Part shown: one piece after another, positions 6,185 through 7,532 of the stretch
How the letters are laid out: every line of letters starts with the position of its first letter
Position numbering within the stretch: the first letter of the stretch is position 1
NCBI GenBank assembly: GCA_021442965.1
Contig: JABUUX010000117.1
Span: 1-7,532, forward strand
Length of the DNA: 7,532 nucleotides
Reading direction: 5' to 3'
Origin: Treponema sp.
GTDB taxonomy: Bacteria > Spirochaetota > Spirochaetia > Treponematales > Treponemataceae
Notes under the pieces: generated by a model
What the model was told of the DNA's origin: nothing
The model's input: the letters and a program-made list of their open reading frames with translations, nothing else
Databases searched by the model: none
Program-made: the position numbers and the translations under genes

Positions 6185-6793
6185 ATGATTCAACAGGCTC
6201 ATAAAAAGTTTTTAGTTTTTTTGATTGTCTCCTGCCTTGTTTCTTTTTTTATATTTCCAAACAATTCTTCAACTCAAGATTCTGTTCCGGGACTTCATTT
6301 TGATTTAGGATTCAGTTCCGGATTTCCAGTTTATGGTGATTCACAGGTTCAAGTTATAAATGATGAAATAAATAATGCTGGGCATCGGGTAATAGCGGGT
6401 ATTACAGGTGACATATTGTTGGATCTTTCTGAAAATTTTACCCTGTTTACAGGTGCTGATTTATTTTTTGATTTTAACTGGAATGATAACGGAGAGCATT
6501 TTAATCACACAGACCTTGCTGTTTTTCCGGGATTAAAAATTTATCCTAATCTTTTAGGCTTTAATTTTTCTGTTGCTTATTCTATTTGCTGCAGATTTGA
6601 TTCATATTCCGGAACTGAAGTTTTTGATTCAGTTTTATGGGGAAATGGTTTTAGAGTAGGTGTGGAATATGATTTTAGCCGGGGAGCAAATATTTCATAT
6701 TTACCATCAATGGGCATATATTACCGTTTTTGCCCGCGAGGGAATTACCGGTATGACAATATTTTTGCAGTATATTTGCTTTTGAATTTGTAA
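6185..6793 (+). CDS. Probable secreted outer-membrane beta-barrel protein (spirochete type), function unknown
   Basis: A 202-residue protein. Residues 1-8 carry two lysines, residues 9-24 are hydrophobic (LVFLIVSCLVSFFIF), and the rest is rich in alternating aromatic and polar residues (for example FTLFTGADLFFDFNW, about 85-99, and the terminal FAVYLLLNL), consistent with a small beta-barrel or porin-like outer-membrane protein with an N-terminal signal peptide. C17 sits in I-V-S-C, which fits a relaxed spirochetal lipobox, but the continuing hydrophobic stretch after it makes ordinary signal-peptidase cleavage near residues 24-32 equally plausible. The start is the ATG at 6185 with the weak site CGGGG (6174-6178) upstream. 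It is the last gene of the clpS-led run. No close homologue is identified from sequence reading alone. Confidence 0.75.
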   Translation: MIQQAHKKFLVFLIVSCLVSFFIFPNNSSTQDSVPGLHFDLGFSSGFPVYGDSQVQVINDEINNAGHRVIAGITGDILLDLSENFTLFTGADLFFDFNWNDNGEHFNHTDLAVFPGLKIYPNLLGFNFSVAYSICCRFDSYSGTEVFDSVLWGNGFRVGVEYDFSRGANISYLPSMGIYYRFCPRGNYRYDNIFAVYLLLNL

Positions 6794-6821
6794 TAATTGA
6801 AAAAAATTATACAAAGGCTTT

Positions 6822-6942
6822 CAAAAACGGTTCCAGAAACGCGATTTTATGCCTCGGAAGAGCTGGTGTTGCTGAAAAGCGGAGCAGGTGAGCAAAATCG
6901 CAACAATGCTCACCGGTCATGACTCGCTGCGTCCCGTTTTTG
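6822..6942. repeat. GC-richer structured intergenic element with interlocking inverted repeats
   Basis: About 120 nt with roughly 50% GC by hand count, set in AT-rich intergenic DNA. It is closed by a perfect 9-bp inverted repeat, CAAAAACGG (6822-6830) and CCGTTTTTG (6934-6942). Inside are GCGATTTT (6841-6848) matching AAAATCGC (6894-6901), and GGTGAGCA (6887-6894) matching TGCTCACC (6907-6914). The order of these two inner stems interlocks, so they can form either alternative hairpins or a pseudoknot, not two plain nested stems. An 8-nt palindrome GTCATGAC is at 6916-6923. There is no open reading frame with a plausible start. It may be a dispersed repeat, a structured RNA or a decayed sequence. 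It is not a classical terminator, since no free T-run follows a stem. Confidence 0.5.
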
Positions 6943-6947
6943 CATGA

Positions 6948-6996
6948 ACTACCCACTACCAACTATTCATTATTCAATAATAAATTTTCACTATTT
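6948..6996. repeat. Degenerate 7-nt tandem repeat, seven units
   Basis: Seven consecutive heptamers are visible: ACTACCC, ACTACCA, ACTATTC, ATTATTC, AATAATA, AATTTTC and ACTATTT. The first four keep the A-x-T-A core at a fixed 7-nt step and the later ones decay. It directly follows the structured element at 6822-6942. Together they may form one repeat unit, such as a non-autonomous insertion or dispersed intergenic repeat. No coding potential is seen here. Confidence 0.5.
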
Positions 6997-7035
6997 TCCA
7001 AACATTTTGCGTAAAAATGAAAAACCAAGTCTATA

Positions 7036-7081
7036 TTACTTATGTAACACAAGAATGAGGTAAAAAAATGTACATAAGTAA
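7036..7081 (+). promoter_or_regulatory. Perfect 11-bp inverted repeat bracketing the ribosome binding site and start of the Rpn gene
   Basis: TTACTTATGTA (7036-7046) is the exact reverse complement of TACATAAGTAA (7071-7081), the latter being codons 2-5 of the gene. The 24-nt loop holds the GAGG ribosome binding site (7057-7060) and the ATG (7068-7070). In RNA this would present the start signals in a hairpin loop; in DNA it could be an operator for a dimeric protein. Which applies depends on where transcription starts, and no convincing promoter was found. Confidence 0.55.
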
Positions 7082-7532
7082 AAAAGAAATCCGCGAAAAA
7101 ATGCAGAGAGAAAAATTACTGGATCCGCTTTCAGACGCAACCTTCAAAGCCCTTTTTGCTGATGAAAGCCCTGAAGGTAACTACTGCCTTTCAAAACTTC
7201 TGGAATCAATTATCGGACGGGAAATATCGGATATAAAAATCCTGAAGAACGAACCTTCCGGCAGTGAACGTGAAAAACCCGTACGCTTTGATATAAGCTG
7301 CACTTTCAATGACGGTGAAGAAGCCGAAATTGAAGTTCAGACCCACCGCATGAATGACAACTTTATAAACCGTTCTGTTTATTATATGATTCGTGGACAC
7401 CGTGACAGACTGAATAAAGGACAGAAATACAACCGTCTTAAAAGGTATTACCAGATAAATATTACAGATTTTAATGTAATAAAAAATGACTCGCTTTTGA
7501 ATCACTTTCAGCTTAGAAACACAGAAGGGATT
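7068..7532 (+). CDS. Rpn/YhgA-like PD-(D/E)XK nuclease-family protein, N-terminal part (runs off the window)
   Basis: An open frame of 155 codons that continues past the window end. It matches the Rpn family (recombination-promoting nuclease, also annotated as PD-(D/E)XK nuclease family transposase). The opening motif LSDATFKALFAD (21-32) corresponds to the family D-x-x-F-K-x-L-F pattern. The nuclease core follows, with D75 in RFDI and E89-V-Q91 in AEIEVQ, giving the D...E-x-Q arrangement of the active site, then the usual RSVYYMIRGH (109-118). Family members cut DNA and promote RecA-independent recombination, and are often multicopy. The ATG at 7068 has GAGG (7057-7060) at 7-nt spacing; a second ATG at codon 12 is less likely. 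It is not clearly linked to the clpS-led run, being separated by 274 nt. Confidence 0.88.
   Translation, partial: MYISKKEIREKMQREKLLDPLSDATFKALFADESPEGNYCLSKLLESIIGREISDIKILKNEPSGSEREKPVRFDISCTFNDGEEAEIEVQTHRMNDNFINRSVYYMIRGHRDRLNKGQKYNRLKRYYQINITDFNVIKNDSLLNHFQLRNTEGI

Noticed and set aside
6793..6810. Short A/T hairpin (ATAATT/AATTAT) as a terminator after the barrel gene
   Set aside because: Only 6 A-T pairs, no G-C pairs and no following T-run, so it cannot be supported as an intrinsic terminator.
6948..6996. CRISPR array
   Set aside because: The repeat unit is 7 nt with no spacers and no cas genes are nearby.
7007..7037. Possible promoter TTGCGT/TATATT before the Rpn gene
   Set aside because: The -35 matches only 3 of 6 and the spacer is 19 nt; kept out as too weak, though the -10-like box may be real.
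7206..7505. Minus-strand 99-residue open frame near the window end
   Set aside because: Lies opposite the Rpn-family coding region, which has clear motifs; the antisense frame has none.

Overview
The window looks like chromosomal DNA of a host-associated spirochete, most likely a Treponema-like organism. This is inferred from the low-GC coding style, the LRR_5/BspA-type repeat protein, the outer-membrane-type small barrel protein, the Rpn-family nuclease and the ClpS-ClpA pair. No rRNA or other strict taxonomic marker is present, so the assignment is tentative.

Layout. Positions 1-260 (minus strand) hold the first 86 codons of a CobW/COG0523 metal-chaperone GTPase. A short divergent intergenic region (261-353) carries promoter-like elements for both directions. 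Next, on the plus strand, is a 508-aa leucine-rich-repeat protein (354-1880) without a signal peptide. A good sigma70-type promoter (1898-1926) starts an apparent six-gene co-directional run from 1933 to 6793: clpS, clpA, a 260-aa protein resembling a shortened class III PLP-dependent transferase, two small integral membrane proteins, and a probable secreted beta-barrel protein. The gaps are only -14 to +27 nt, so one transcript is likely. Positions 6794-7067 have no gene but hold a GC-richer structured segment with nested and interlocking inverted repeats, a degenerate 7-nt tandem repeat, and an 11-bp inverted repeat that brackets the start of the last gene. From 7068 to the window end is the N-terminal part of an Rpn/PD-(D/E)XK nuclease-like protein, which runs off the edge.

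How the genes fit together. ClpS is the N-degron adaptor that hands substrates to the ClpA unfoldase, which works with ClpP; ClpP is not in this window. In many bacteria the partner transferase gene aat lies near these genes. Here the third gene is not Aat. The envelope-type genes that follow suggest either a shared expression unit or an undescribed link between proteolysis and the cell envelope; the sequence alone cannot tell which.

The points most worth a second look are: two promoters placed so that their transcripts would begin at or next to the start codon (leaderless mRNAs); a lysine at the ClpS gatekeeper position; the non-catalytic-looking transferase-like protein after clpA; and the structured repeat region in front of the Rpn gene. 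I found no CRISPR array, tRNA, rRNA or complete mobile element.
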